A DNA stretch of 25,003 bases, from IMG/VR virus record IMGVR_UViG_3300048006_000071, positions 1-25,003 of that record. One strand, given 5' to 3'. The notes under the pieces are model-generated. The model had not been told where the DNA came from. It did no database searches and saw only the letters and a program-made list of their open reading frames with translations. The stretch comes from a virus. The stretch's first letter is position 1. Each line of letters opens with the position of its first letter. Positions 1 through 7,823 of the stretch are shown here, one piece after another. The translations under genes and the position numbers were made by a program.

Positions 1-542
1 TATTCAAAGCCAATGTTTACACTGCCGCTTAAAACTCCAAAATGCTGAACTCTTTGCCAGTCTCCAGTTAAAGTTATATCCTTTGTGTTGGTTCCAACCC
101 GAATTTGAAAATCTTCTCCTATTGTACTTCCAACGCCTTTAACATAAATACTTAAACAATGTACGCCCGTGAAATTTTTAGATTGGTATAAAAATGGGTC
201 GGTGTTTTGAGCCGTCCAAGACCAAGCCTCATTACCCCCGTTCGGGTCTGATACTCCTTTTGTAAACACTCCCGCTTTTGGCGACCAATCCGAATCGCTA
301 AAGTTGTTTGATTCGGTGTACAAATTTTCCCGATATTTTTTTATAAGCCCATCACTTCCAATTCTTGTGGCCGCCGCGTTGCTTCCTCTATCAAATGTAA
401 AATCCGCACGGGTTTGGTCATAGCCCGAATTTTGGTCGGTGCTATCCGGTGCGCGGTTTCCGCTTGGTAGTACGTTGTATAATTTTCCCGCCTCGTAGGT
501 GCTGGGCACCATTAAAAGGCTTGCTTTGTCAATTAGTGCCAT
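1..542 (-). CDS. Partial tail/receptor-binding-type protein (N-terminal 180 aa)
   Basis: The reading frame starts at ATG 542-540 and stays open to the left edge, so only the N-terminal 180 residues are visible. The N-terminus MALIDKASLLMVPSTYEAGK followed by LYNVLPSGNRAPD, a DFTFDRGSNAAATRIGSDGL stretch and then ENLYTESNNFSDSDW matches a start I recall from tail-end proteins of Bacteroidetes phages, which continue into a beta-sandwich carbohydrate-binding-like domain. The later part (FLYQSKNFTGVHCLSIYVKG, then VGTNTKDITLTGDWQRVQHF) fits such a jelly-roll. The ATG overlaps the stop of the upstream LamG gene as TAATG, so the two are probably translated together. I infer a role in host-surface recognition; the C-terminal part is unseen. 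Confidence 0.75.
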   Translation of the reverse strand, partial: MALIDKASLLMVPSTYEAGKLYNVLPSGNRAPDSTDQNSGYDQTRADFTFDRGSNAAATRIGSDGLIKKYRENLYTESNNFSDSDWSPKAGVFTKGVSDPNGGNEAWSWTAQNTDPFLYQSKNFTGVHCLSIYVKGVGSTIGEDFQIRVGTNTKDITLTGDWQRVQHFGVLSGSVNIGFE

Positions 543-1300
543 TAGCTTAGTGCATTTATGGCCGCCGTGATGGCCGCCTTGTTTTCGATTGTTGCGTCTT
601 TATCCGTTGCGAGTTGCTCCATATTGGCGAGCGATGCCGCCGGGCTTGTGATGTCGTCTAAACTATACCACGCTTGTAACCCGTTTGATTCCGCACCTTC
701 TAAACCTTCGTAAGATTTCCACATCACGGAATTGATTTCATCGCTTGAAAGTGCGCGGTTCCATATCGCGACGTTTGCGAGGTTGCCTTTAAAGTAGTTG
801 GCTAAGGAATAAGATTGCGCACCTATTCTCGCGTCGGTTGTTGTTGATATTGATAAACTTGCAGATTGAGACACTATCAATGAGCCATTAACGTAAAGCC
901 TCAATTTGCTTCCGTCATATGTTGCGCTAACAAAAATCCATTCGTTTTGATATGTACTCCCACTCGTTACAACAACATTTTGAATTTTATAATAAATTTG
1001 ACCATCACTTAAATTAAGAACATAAATTCCATCTTCGTCCGCATCTCTTTGGTCAAAAATAAAACCTAATTGTGAGCCATCAATATATGACCAAAAAGAA
1101 ATGGTGTGATTTGTCGGGGCTAATATCGCTCCCGTATCAATAAAATCACTCGTCCCGTTGAATTCGGCCGAGCCTTGGGCTGGGAAGGTTAGGCCAGCAG
1201 TCGTGAACTTGTTAAACATAACCAGTCCATTTTTGATAATTGCCGAACCCGCGCTGAACAACCCTCTCCGTAGGAGGTAGTAAAATTGAGATTGTTTCAT
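542..1300 (-). CDS. LamG/concanavalin A-like domain tail protein
   Basis: 252 aa. The central part reads as a laminin-G-like jelly-roll (LamG_3 type): AEFNGTSDFIDTG, then HTISFWSYIDGS, NEWIFVSATYDGSKLRLYVNG and finally YFKGNLANVAIWNRALSSDE, the standard closing motif of the fold. Such domains bind glycans or proteins, and in phage tails they usually sit on receptor-binding or decoration proteins. The N-terminal 30 residues (MKQSQFYYLLRRGLFSAGSA) are a separate short segment that may anchor it to the tail. It is preceded by a 51-bp gap with a promoter-like TATATTTA, and its stop overlaps the next ATG (TAATG). Family assignment is firm; the ligand is unknown. Confidence 0.8.
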   Translation of the reverse strand: MKQSQFYYLLRRGLFSAGSAIIKNGLVMFNKFTTAGLTFPAQGSAEFNGTSDFIDTGAILAPTNHTISFWSYIDGSQLGFIFDQRDADEDGIYVLNLSDGQIYYKIQNVVVTSGSTYQNEWIFVSATYDGSKLRLYVNGSLIVSQSASLSISTTTDARIGAQSYSLANYFKGNLANVAIWNRALSSDEINSVMWKSYEGLEGAESNGLQAWYSLDDITSPAASLANMEQLATDKDATIENKAAITAAINALS

Positions 1301-1324
1301 TCATCTTCGTCTTTATATGTTTTG

Positions 1325-1340
1325 TAAATATAAGTATCGC
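1325..1340 (-). promoter_or_regulatory. Promoter-like site upstream of the LamG gene, sharing a 15-mer with the portal leader
   Basis: On the minus strand the gap reads GGCGATACTTATATTTACA. TATATTTA (1325-1332) resembles the Bacteroidetes -7 box TAnnTTTG. The 15-bp word GCGATACTTATATTT (1326-1340) recurs exactly in front of the portal gene (12307-12321). No TTTG -33 box is visible 19 nt upstream. The site lies 25 nt ahead of the LamG ATG, which suits a promoter. Transcription from here is inferred. Confidence 0.45.
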
Positions 1341-1351
1341 CTTACGGCTTT

Positions 1352-3826
1352 TTATTTTTCCTTCTTCTGAATCACGAACCACTTGTTTGAACCCGAACGG
1401 CCCAACAATGTGACGCCATCCAATGGCCGATTCAATACATAGTTGGCTTCTTCATCAATACGCCCACCCGATTGCGGTGCAATTGTGATTGTTTTGTTTG
1501 CCGCAATAGTGTCATCGGTTTTAAATTGCAGAATCACGCCATCTTCTGCTTCGGGTAGTGTGATGGTGTACGTTCCGTTTTCCCCCGAATAGGTGAGGAA
1601 ATTAAAATGCTTACTTACCGCCAACGTTTCCGAACCGCTGCCGGTTGCCGTGATGTCATTGATGGTGACATTCACCCGCGCCGTTGTTGTGAACTCACCA
1701 ACCGATGTGGCCGCCAGTGTTGAATTGCCCGTGACATCCAATGTTCCCGTGACGTCGGTATCGCCAGTGACATCAAGGTCATTCCCTACCGTTACATTGT
1801 TGTCTACACTCGCATCATTAGCATTGAAATCATTAACATCCAACGCTGCAATGTTTATCTCTCCCGTGCCGTTATTTCCACCAATACTAAATACTGGATC
1901 AGCCGGCGTTCCCGTGTCGGTGTTTGCTATAGTAATGGCCTCTTTGGATATTGCAAACCATTCACCATCCCATTCATCAGAGTTGGCGGTAAATCTACCA
2001 CCAAGTTGCAACCAATTCTTACCCTCAAAGATTAAGCGCGTCATAAAGTTGTGGCTGCTGAAAATACTACCCTCGTACTTTTGCACGGGTGTGTTCATTA
2101 AAGAAAGGAACTCATTGGCAACAAGTCGCTGCGCCGTGTTATAGCTTCCGCTATTGCCTTCTCGCCATCCCGTTGTCAATGTGCGCGATGTTAAGGAATT
2201 TCTTTTGTACAAGCTACCCTCCGTTCCCGGCCCGTCAAAGACTTTGGTTTCGCCAAGATCGTAAATAATACCACTACCATTATCTGCGTTTGTTGTTGTA
2301 GAGCGAATATCATAGCCGTTGGTTCCTACTGATTTTTGTATGGATACAATCTCAGTTTTCCACGTTGCGCTGTTTCCAGCGTTTATCACCTTTGTAGTGC
2401 CATCCGCTTTGATGAACTTATTGCTATTGAATTGCACGGTGATATCACCATCCGTTTGCAAGTACGGCGTTACTATAGTAACGGTGCCCGAGGCACGTTG
2501 GAATCCAAAATCACTGCGTTCAACAAACCTACCCGCCAACACTTGATATCCGCCATCTGCTTGCGTTGTTGTCCACGTTTGGCTTATTGGTGTCAGTTTG
2601 TTGTGGTCACGCTCTAAATAGTAGACCGTCGTGCCATCATCTTGGATAACATCAACATCAAACATATACCACAAAAACTGCGGGGTGTCCGTTACATTAG
2701 CGGTCAGCGTTACCTTATAAGTAAAGGTTATCTCAAGGAAGTTGTTGACACCTGTGCCGGGAGTAAACCCTAAATCAATCAAGGGGCTTGAGTTGTGCGT
2801 AGACACAACGCCCGCATAATCTATCCCTTTCTCTGATGTTCGAATCTGCACCTCATTAACAGCGGGGAGGAAGTTGAAGATATTACCAGCCAGGCGCGCC
2901 TTGTTGCTTGTTTGATTAAGTGTCTTATCTCTCGTTACACTTTCATAGCCTATAAGGTTGCCGTCTCTTCTATAGCTGAACTCTTTTAAAGAGCTGCCAT
3001 CACGCTGAAATATTTGCTCTGCTCTATAGCTACCATTTGAGAAATAAAAGCGCAACCCGAATATCCTACACACCCCTACAAGAACATCATAGTAGGAGGC
3101 AAGGTTTACACTACCATCAGAATTGAAGGTGTGGAATACATTAACATCAACCGAGGTGGTATCTAATGAATTCTCGTTAGCGTTGTAAGTATGTTGTTGG
3201 CTCCACCAGTTGTTTATCATTTTTAGTGCGGGCCACTCGGTTGGTAAAATGTTAAAGCTGTACGCATTAAAGATTGCGCTCGAGAATAAGCTCTTAATCG
3301 TTCTTAGCCCCTCTTGCGCCTCAACATTCTTGAGCTTGGCAATACCATCGTTTGCTTCTATCTGCAAAACGTAAGGCTCCGCAGCATCTTCTATTTTAAC
3401 AATGTCTTGGAGGATGTAGCCACCCCAAAAGAAGTCAAGATATACAAGCTCCTCTTCATCGGGTGAAAAGTTCATCACTAAGCCATCATCCGATACCTTT
3501 GAGGTGTTGTACCACTTATCAGAATCTTGGCCATCGTATTGGCCCTTCCAAATCTTAACGTAGTAGCGATTCTCTTGGTAGTTCTTAAAGTCAGTCTCAA
3601 AGGCTCTTGTTGCAGCATCCTTGATGTACATACCAAAGGAAACACTTGAGCCAATGACGGGGCTGTAGATGTTGTCAGTTTGCCCCGAGTAGTTCAGCTC
3701 AAAGCCGCCACCCGTGACGCTGAACCTATCAGGATCATTACCCGTATAGTCCTCATCCCATATCTCTATCAAGTAGAAGTTTCCGTGGTCGCTTCTAAAT
3801 TCTCCGTATAATTTTGGGTTTGCCAT
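1352..3826 (-). CDS. Tail-tip / baseplate structural protein
   Basis: 824 aa, directly downstream of the tape measure, where siphovirus distal tail and tail-associated hub proteins are encoded. The N-terminal half is rich in beta-strand-like segments (YLIEIWDEDYTG, FELNYSGQTDNIYSPVIGSS) and fits the baseplate-hub type long proteins of Bacteroidetes phages. Near residues 680-715 a run of short repeats, DVTGDTDVTGTLDVTGNSTL, resembles the beta-helical or shaft repeats of tail fibres. The C-terminal about 110 residues (TLPEAEDGVILQFKTDD, IAPQSGGRIDEE) look like a fibre head or knob. No peptidase or lysozyme motif was recognised. Start ATG at 3826 overlaps the tape-measure stop as TAATG. The role is inferred mainly from position and composition. 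Confidence 0.7.
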   Translation of the reverse strand: MANPKLYGEFRSDHGNFYLIEIWDEDYTGNDPDRFSVTGGGFELNYSGQTDNIYSPVIGSSVSFGMYIKDAATRAFETDFKNYQENRYYVKIWKGQYDGQDSDKWYNTSKVSDDGLVMNFSPDEEELVYLDFFWGGYILQDIVKIEDAAEPYVLQIEANDGIAKLKNVEAQEGLRTIKSLFSSAIFNAYSFNILPTEWPALKMINNWWSQQHTYNANENSLDTTSVDVNVFHTFNSDGSVNLASYYDVLVGVCRIFGLRFYFSNGSYRAEQIFQRDGSSLKEFSYRRDGNLIGYESVTRDKTLNQTSNKARLAGNIFNFLPAVNEVQIRTSEKGIDYAGVVSTHNSSPLIDLGFTPGTGVNNFLEITFTYKVTLTANVTDTPQFLWYMFDVDVIQDDGTTVYYLERDHNKLTPISQTWTTTQADGGYQVLAGRFVERSDFGFQRASGTVTIVTPYLQTDGDITVQFNSNKFIKADGTTKVINAGNSATWKTEIVSIQKSVGTNGYDIRSTTTNADNGSGIIYDLGETKVFDGPGTEGSLYKRNSLTSRTLTTGWREGNSGSYNTAQRLVANEFLSLMNTPVQKYEGSIFSSHNFMTRLIFEGKNWLQLGGRFTANSDEWDGEWFAISKEAITIANTDTGTPADPVFSIGGNNGTGEINIAALDVNDFNANDASVDNNVTVGNDLDVTGDTDVTGTLDVTGNSTLAATSVGEFTTTARVNVTINDITATGSGSETLAVSKHFNFLTYSGENGTYTITLPEAEDGVILQFKTDDTIAANKTITIAPQSGGRIDEEANYVLNRPLDGVTLLGRSGSNKWFVIQKKEK

Positions 3827-5448
3827 TAGCCTCCGATTCCGCTTAGTCTATTTCTATTTCTTCCAGCACGCTCTTGCATCAATATGAAGTCACTACCTCT
3901 AAGCATTCCGATGATATTCATACCACCTTCTCCGCTACCAAAGCCGCCTCCGTTAAATCCAAAGCCGCCACCTAATTCGCCAAACATACCACTAAACAAA
4001 TCGCCAAAGCCCATTCCCGCCTTGCTGAACATCGCCTTGCCAGCCATATTGGTTCCACCAAATGCAATGGTCAGTATTGTAGCAAGTATTGCAGCAGCGG
4101 CAGCCGTAGCAAGTAATTGTGCTGCCATCATTCCAAGCTGTTGTAAGAACACCTCGTTAAACCTACCCATACGAGTTTCCCCTTCTTCTAACTTAGAAAA
4201 AGCAGCCTCAAAAGAAACTCTTAGCATATTCCCGAAAATCATAAACTCATCTCTAAACTCTCTAAATTTATCAATGGTATTTCTGAAGCTATGGTCAAAG
4301 GTATCGCCAAAGTTCTCAGTGGTTTCCTCAAGCTCTTCAAGCTCCATATCAACCTCAGCAAAACCTAATAAGTGTGCAAGGTTTCTGCTTGTGTCTTCTC
4401 CAGGATTAAAGGCTTTGTCTATTTCGTGGCTTACCTTTTGAAGTGTAGGGAGTAGCTCTTCAAGTTTGTTGTTGTATGCTTCAACGGCTTCTCTTTGTTT
4501 CTTTGCACCCTCTTTAGCTTGAGTTTGCATTGCATCAAACTTGTCAGCCCAAGCGGTAACGCTCGGTAAGCCATTGTCAAATTCAGTATTTAACTCCTCA
4601 ACCTCTTCCTTAGTATCACCAAGCAAAGAGAGAAGTGCTTTGGTAGGGTTGGTTACTAAATCTAAACCAAACTTAGTGATGTTGAAGTAAGATTGTACAG
4701 CAGTAAATAATCTCTTGTAGCCTTTCTCTTGGTCATCAAGAATAAAGTTGACGGTGCTAAGTCCCTTATTGGTTTGGTCAAGGAAAGCAGAATAGACAGG
4801 TAGCAGCTTCTCACCAATTTCAGTCTTCAAGTTGGTGATTGAAGCACGCTGCTGGTCTACCTTCATTGAAGTAGTTGTAACGCGCTCGCCAACCTTATTA
4901 AACTCATCTTCCATTATCTGACCAACGGCAGCAGCCATAGAGCCAAGCTCTTTGGTCTTTTCTTGCAGCTCAATAGTAGATATACCAAGGTTGTCAAGAA
5001 TCTTAACCGATTCTCTACCCAAACCAGTTACGAAAGAGTCAACCATATAGTCAACACTCTCACCCGTAGCTTGTGCTCTACGCTGTGCAAACTCCAAACC
5101 TTTTGCAAGTACATCCATAGGGATGCGGAAGTTTTCGGCCCTTACAGCCGTCTGCATCAGCTTTAAGTCATCAACGGTGCCCGCTGTGGCTTCTCTAAGG
5201 TTGTCAAGTAGGTTGGGGTCATTGAGTCGATTAAAAGCCGCCTCAACGCCTTCCATCTTTGAGGCAAGCTCTACCGATTCAGCAGCAAACTGCTGGATGA
5301 TATCAATTGCAAAGGAAGCGCCAATCACTCCCCCTAAAGCACCAAAACCACCGCTTAACTTCTTTAAGCTGTGGTCGATGTTGCCCATTGCACCGCGGAA
5401 CTGCTTTAAGTCCGCGCCAATCTTAAAATCTATATCCGTACGGCTCAT
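3826..5448 (-). CDS. Tape measure protein
   Basis: 540 aa. The N-terminal 60 residues (IGADLKQFRGAMGNIDHSLK, then GALGGVIGASFAIDIIQQFA) match the common start of phage tail tape measure proteins. Long helical, Gln/Lys/Glu-rich segments follow. An Ala/Leu/Ile-rich hydrophobic stretch (MMAAQLLATAAAAAILATIL) lies around residues 435-460, as expected for the segment inserted into or across the host membrane. The C-terminus is Gly/Phe-rich. Tape measure length sets tail length; at about 0.15 nm per residue, 540 aa would give a tail near 80 nm, shorter than lambda. Its ATG overlaps the stop of the frameshift ORF upstream (ATGA). Placement between tail chaperones and tail-tip protein supports the call strongly. 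Confidence 0.88.
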   Translation of the reverse strand: MSRTDIDFKIGADLKQFRGAMGNIDHSLKKLSGGFGALGGVIGASFAIDIIQQFAAESVELASKMEGVEAAFNRLNDPNLLDNLREATAGTVDDLKLMQTAVRAENFRIPMDVLAKGLEFAQRRAQATGESVDYMVDSFVTGLGRESVKILDNLGISTIELQEKTKELGSMAAAVGQIMEDEFNKVGERVTTTSMKVDQQRASITNLKTEIGEKLLPVYSAFLDQTNKGLSTVNFILDDQEKGYKRLFTAVQSYFNITKFGLDLVTNPTKALLSLLGDTKEEVEELNTEFDNGLPSVTAWADKFDAMQTQAKEGAKKQREAVEAYNNKLEELLPTLQKVSHEIDKAFNPGEDTSRNLAHLLGFAEVDMELEELEETTENFGDTFDHSFRNTIDKFREFRDEFMIFGNMLRVSFEAAFSKLEEGETRMGRFNEVFLQQLGMMAAQLLATAAAAAILATILTIAFGGTNMAGKAMFSKAGMGFGDLFSGMFGELGGGFGFNGGGFGSGEGGMNIIGMLRGSDFILMQERAGRNRNRLSGIGG

Positions 5449-5777
5449 TTACCAAACACCTTTTTAATTGCCTCTTGCACCTCTTCGTATGTTGCAGCCT
5501 TGTGTACTCTCTTCTTGCCATCCCAAGGGAATACAACCAAGTCTTTCGGGCCTAATCTTTTCTTCGTATGTGGTGCAATGTTTACCGCTGCTTGCCACCT
5601 CGTGGTTTCCCATACCAATTCAGTCTCATACTGAATGCGGTTTTGGAAGCCCTCTCTTTTGTTTTGGAATTGTCGCGGAGTCATATTGTAGAACTCCTCA
5701 ACACTCATTCCCATCTCACCCAAACCTATCGCTTCCAATGCATCCCAATCAAGGGATTCCGAGGATTGGGTGTTTAC
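5445..5777 (-). CDS. Tail assembly chaperone, frameshift-extension part (gpT analogue)
   Basis: This is the second half of a G/GT-type chaperone. In the -1 frame relative to the upstream chaperone ORF the sequence is open from codon GTA (5777-5775) to the TGA at 5447-5445, 110 residues. It starts VNTQSSESLDWDALEAIGLG and continues SVEEFYNMTPRQFQNKREGF. There is no ATG at its head, only a TTG at 5738 and internal ATGs at residues 22 and 24, so independent initiation is unlikely. The position just before the tape measure, and the slippery site with stem-loop at its start, indicate expression as a fusion of 105 + 110 = 215 residues. In lambda the T part of gpGT contacts the tail tube protein while the G part binds the tape measure. 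Confidence 0.8.
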   Translation of the reverse strand, partial: VNTQSSESLDWDALEAIGLGEMGMSVEEFYNMTPRQFQNKREGFQNRIQYETELVWETTRWQAAVNIAPHTKKRLGPKDLVVFPWDGKKRVHKAATYEEVQEAIKKVFGK

Positions 5778-5783
5778 TTTTTT
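5744..5783 (-). promoter_or_regulatory. -1 programmed ribosomal frameshift signal
   Basis: On the minus strand the end of the upstream chaperone frame reads GCT GAA GAA AAA AAG TAA. The heptamer A AAA AAG (5783-5777) is in the phase for -1 slippage and is the most efficient slippery sequence known in bacteria (E. coli dnaX type). After a 6-nt spacer (TAAACA) comes a perfect 7-bp stem, CCCAATC (5770-5764) with GATTGGG (5750-5744), around a 13-nt loop. Slippage continues in the long -1 frame of the downstream ORF. An AGGAG lies 6 nt upstream of the heptamer; a Bacteroidetes host may not use it as a stimulator. All of this is seen directly; efficiency is unknown. Confidence 0.88.
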
Positions 5784-6091
5784 TCTTCAGCTCCTGGCTT
5801 CACAAAGGAGGCAACAAACAATTCCATACACTGCTGAATGATGCTCATATCCTCATCAAGCAAGTCGGCAATGTCATCAGCGCTAAGATCGAAGGCTTGC
5901 TTCTCTGCTCGTGCACCGTCTTTCATTCCCGCCCATACCAAATTGATGGCGTGGTCGATGCTTATGTTTTCTCCTATCTTTTCAAGCTCTTGCAATCCAA
6001 TGCCGCTGGCATTGCAAAACAATCTTAATGCATTGAACCCGTACTTTACAGGGTATGTCTTTTCGCCTACTTTTATCAAGTTTGTTTCCAT
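5774..6091 (-). CDS. Tail assembly chaperone (gpG analogue)
   Basis: 105 aa between the major tail protein and the tape measure. It begins METNLIKVGEKTYPVKYGFN and shows the pattern of phage tail assembly chaperones: a short beta-like N-terminus with a YPVKYGFNALRLF motif, then helices ending in an acidic segment (LSADDIADLLDEDMSIIQQC). Such proteins coat the tape measure during tail assembly and are not part of the virion. The last codons carry the A AAA AAG slippery site directly before TAA, so a fraction of ribosomes should shift into the downstream frame. It starts after a terminator hairpin, so its transcripts come from read-through or from an unseen promoter. The leader ACACAACA before ATG has no Shine-Dalgarno. 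Confidence 0.82.
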   Translation of the reverse strand: METNLIKVGEKTYPVKYGFNALRLFCNASGIGLQELEKIGENISIDHAINLVWAGMKDGARAEKQAFDLSADDIADLLDEDMSIIQQCMELFVASFVKPGAEEKK

Positions 6092-6104
6092 TGTTGTGTG
6101 TGAT

Positions 6105-6133
6105 GTTAAAATAGGGAGGCCGAAGCCCCCCTA
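6105..6133 (-). terminator. Rho-independent terminator after the major tail gene
   Basis: On the minus strand, immediately after the major tail protein stop, TAGGGGGGC and GCCTCCCTA form a 9-bp stem (one G-U pair) closed by a UUCG tetraloop, C(UUCG)G, and followed by TTTTAAC. The short T-run suggests partial termination. That would make abundant tail-tube mRNA and less mRNA for chaperones and tape measure. Confidence 0.75.
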
Positions 6134-6139
6134 CTGATA

Positions 6140-6559
6140 TTATGATTGAGTCCCTTGAGTTAAGGTGCTTGTTCCTTGAAATGAGAAAGAGAACGTTGCG
6201 TTATCTTCTACTCCAGCATCGGTTGAGAACTCAGTGAAGAAACCACTACCGCTGTAGTATTTCTCGTCAGTTGCTGCTGAACCAAACTCAATAGCTACCG
6301 CAGCGCGGGTGCTTAAAAGAGTGTAGATTTCATCAGGCGTTGTTTTCCCAGTGTTGTTATACACTACCAAACCCTCACCCGATAGAGTCCACGATTTTTG
6401 ACCTTCCAATACTTCCATCCAGCCTGCGCTGTCTTTCGTGGAAATATCACGAGTTGCCATTGTTACGCTTAAAGAAGCGCTTGTCATTTTACCGACAAGT
6501 TCACTACCGACCTTTAATACTACGTCGGTGCTATTCATTACTGATGTACTTGCTGCCAT
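6140..6559 (-). CDS. Major tail (tube) protein
   Basis: 139 aa. The sequence has the features of the TP901-1/HK97-type tail tube family: an N-terminal strand region (STSVMNSTDVVLKVGSELVG, then KMTSASLSVTMATRDIST), the KDSAGWMEVLEGQKSWTLSG motif, and a beta-rich C-terminus (FFTEFSTDAGVEDNATFSFS). It lies between the DUF3168-type tail completion gene and the chaperone genes, the standard position. The leader AAAAATTAAAAAAG before ATG is A-rich, as in strongly expressed Bacteroidetes genes. A terminator hairpin follows directly, consistent with the need for many copies. Confidence is high. Confidence 0.85.
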   Translation of the reverse strand: MAASTSVMNSTDVVLKVGSELVGKMTSASLSVTMATRDISTKDSAGWMEVLEGQKSWTLSGEGLVVYNNTGKTTPDEIYTLLSTRAAVAIEFGSAATDEKYYSGSGFFTEFSTDAGVEDNATFSFSFQGTSTLTQGTQS

Positions 6560-6571
6560 CTTTTTTAATTT

Positions 6572-6961
6572 TTATGATTTGACTATTCTAAACACTAAAT
6601 CAACTGATACCGCAAAAGTCTCCTCATCAACATTGAATACCTCACTTTGAGTATCAAAGCCACACGATTGAACATTTACGCCCCCAATTGTTTCCTTCAT
6701 TCGCACAAAAGTTGTGCGTATATTTTCAACGGCAGTTTGTAGCGTGCCGTAGTTATCTCCTATTAAAGTCAGCTCAATGTTGACTATATCAATATGGCTG
6801 TCGGCATCTTTCGATCCTTCAGGTCGGATGCTTGTAGTATCGTAAATGCAAAAAGGTCGGGCACTCGTTTGCGCTCCAACCAAAGGATAAACACGGCCAG
6901 CGAAAACGTTGTTTAAGCTGCTGGTATTATCGAACTTGTACTTTATTACTTTACCAATCAT
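6572..6961 (-). CDS. Tail completion / terminator protein (DUF3168-like)
   Basis: 129 aa. The pattern fits the DUF3168 (lambda gpU/HK97 gp10-neighbour) family: an N-terminal helix, NNVFAGRVYPLVGAQTSARP, then FCIYDTTSIRPEG, an alternating strand DIVNIELTLIGDNYGTLQTA, and a C-terminal strand TFAVSVDLVFRIVKS. These proteins form the ring that caps the tail tube and joins it to the head connector. The gene sits between the gp10-like gene and the major tail gene, the usual place. Its ATG overlaps the upstream stop by a few bases, so translation is coupled. Confidence 0.78.
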   Translation of the reverse strand: MIGKVIKYKFDNTSSLNNVFAGRVYPLVGAQTSARPFCIYDTTSIRPEGSKDADSHIDIVNIELTLIGDNYGTLQTAVENIRTTFVRMKETIGGVNVQSCGFDTQSEVFNVDEETFAVSVDLVFRIVKS

Positions 6962-7494
6962 TTCAAGCCCATTCTTTGCCCAAACTTGAGCTTGTTTATC
7001 TCTCTTGTGATTTCCGTTCTAAATACACGGACAAACCTCACATTCACCCTTGTCTTTGCAGCAGCCATTGCCTTCTGCGCAAAGTTTAAGTTTTGACCTT
7101 GGTATCGCTTTCCTTGATTGCCTCCAACTCTTAACCAGCCGAAGTTTATCATCCCAGCGTACCAACCGCCTTTCTCTGCATCTTTATATCTACCGCTTCT
7201 GCGTGGCCCAACACTCATACCTACTACATCTTTTTTTTGTAGGTGCTTGGGTGTCTTTATACCGACACTTCTGCGCAGTTGTCCAGGCTTTATCTCATAG
7301 GCTATCTTGCCGTTTCGATATACTTTAAACACCTCATCAGCATCAGTGATGTTGCGCTTATAAGAGTCAACCATAGGCGGCAGTGATTTCTTCCCTACTT
7401 TCTTGAGTATCCTCTTCTTGAGTCTATCATCAAGTTTGCGGAGCTTCTTCATCACCTCAGCGACACCCTCAACTCTTACCTTTACGTTTTCCAT
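6958..7494 (-). CDS. HK97 gp10-like head-tail / neck protein
   Basis: 178 aa from ATG 7494. It opens MENVKVRVEGVAEVMKKLRK followed by LDDRLKKRILKKVGKK, the typical start of the HK97 gp10 (phage minor tail / neck) family, and is strongly basic throughout. The C-terminal part is also typical (LNFAQKAMAAAKTRVNVRFV). An upstream in-frame ATG at 7518 exists, but 7494 was chosen because it overlaps the previous stop as TAATG, a junction used repeatedly in this genome, and because homologous starts begin at this point. The protein is thought to take part in joining head and tail. Confidence 0.8.
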   Translation of the reverse strand: MENVKVRVEGVAEVMKKLRKLDDRLKKRILKKVGKKSLPPMVDSYKRNITDADEVFKVYRNGKIAYEIKPGQLRRSVGIKTPKHLQKKDVVGMSVGPRRSGRYKDAEKGGWYAGMINFGWLRVGGNQGKRYQGQNLNFAQKAMAAAKTRVNVRFVRVFRTEITREINKLKFGQRMGLK

Positions 7495-7823
7495 TACTGC
7501 GCATCTGACCATAAGCATACAATCTTTAAGAATGCCTTGCGGGCATCTGCGGATTGTATCGCTTGAATCTTATATGTATTGTTGTTGTATAAAATACGCA
7601 TCTCCTCATCAACATCAGTGCGGTAGCGAATAACAAACTCCACCTTTTTAGTGGCTGCTATCATATCGCCATCTTCACCCTCGCGCCCTACTTTCTCAAC
7701 CACGTTGGCCCATACTGAAGCAAGGGTAGAGAAGCTCTTCACTTGTTGCCCAAAGCTATCCGTAGTTTCACTAAAGTTTTTAATAGTGATTCTACGATCC
7801 AGTTGTCCAGCTTGGTCTATCAT
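7494..7823 (-). CDS. Head closure / head-tail joining protein
   Basis: 109 aa. AGQLDRRITIKNFSETTDSF followed by GQQVKSFSTLASVWANV is the signature start of the phage head-tail joining family (SPP1 gp16-like stopper, Phage_H_T_join). The rest alternates strands (KKVEFVIRYRTDVDEEMRIL, YNNNTYKIQAIQ). These proteins close the portal channel after packaging and present the surface for tail docking. The gene is between the gp6-like adaptor and the gp10-like gene, in canonical order, and starts at ATG 7823, the last base of the previous stop codon (TAATG-type overlap). Confidence 0.82.
   Translation of the reverse strand: MIDQAGQLDRRITIKNFSETTDSFGQQVKSFSTLASVWANVVEKVGREGEDGDMIAATKKVEFVIRYRTDVDEEMRILYNNNTYKIQAIQSADARKAFLKIVCLWSDAQ

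Noticed and set aside
3884-4441. Long plus-strand open frame (185 codons) opposite the tape measure gene
   Set aside because: Low-complexity Pro/Ser/Lys product that mirrors the opposite strand of a well-identified gene; no plus-strand promoter or neighbours.
5468-6028. Plus-strand open frame (186 codons) across the tail chaperone genes
   Set aside because: Overlaps two supported minus-strand genes and the frameshift signal; the product has no recognisable domain.
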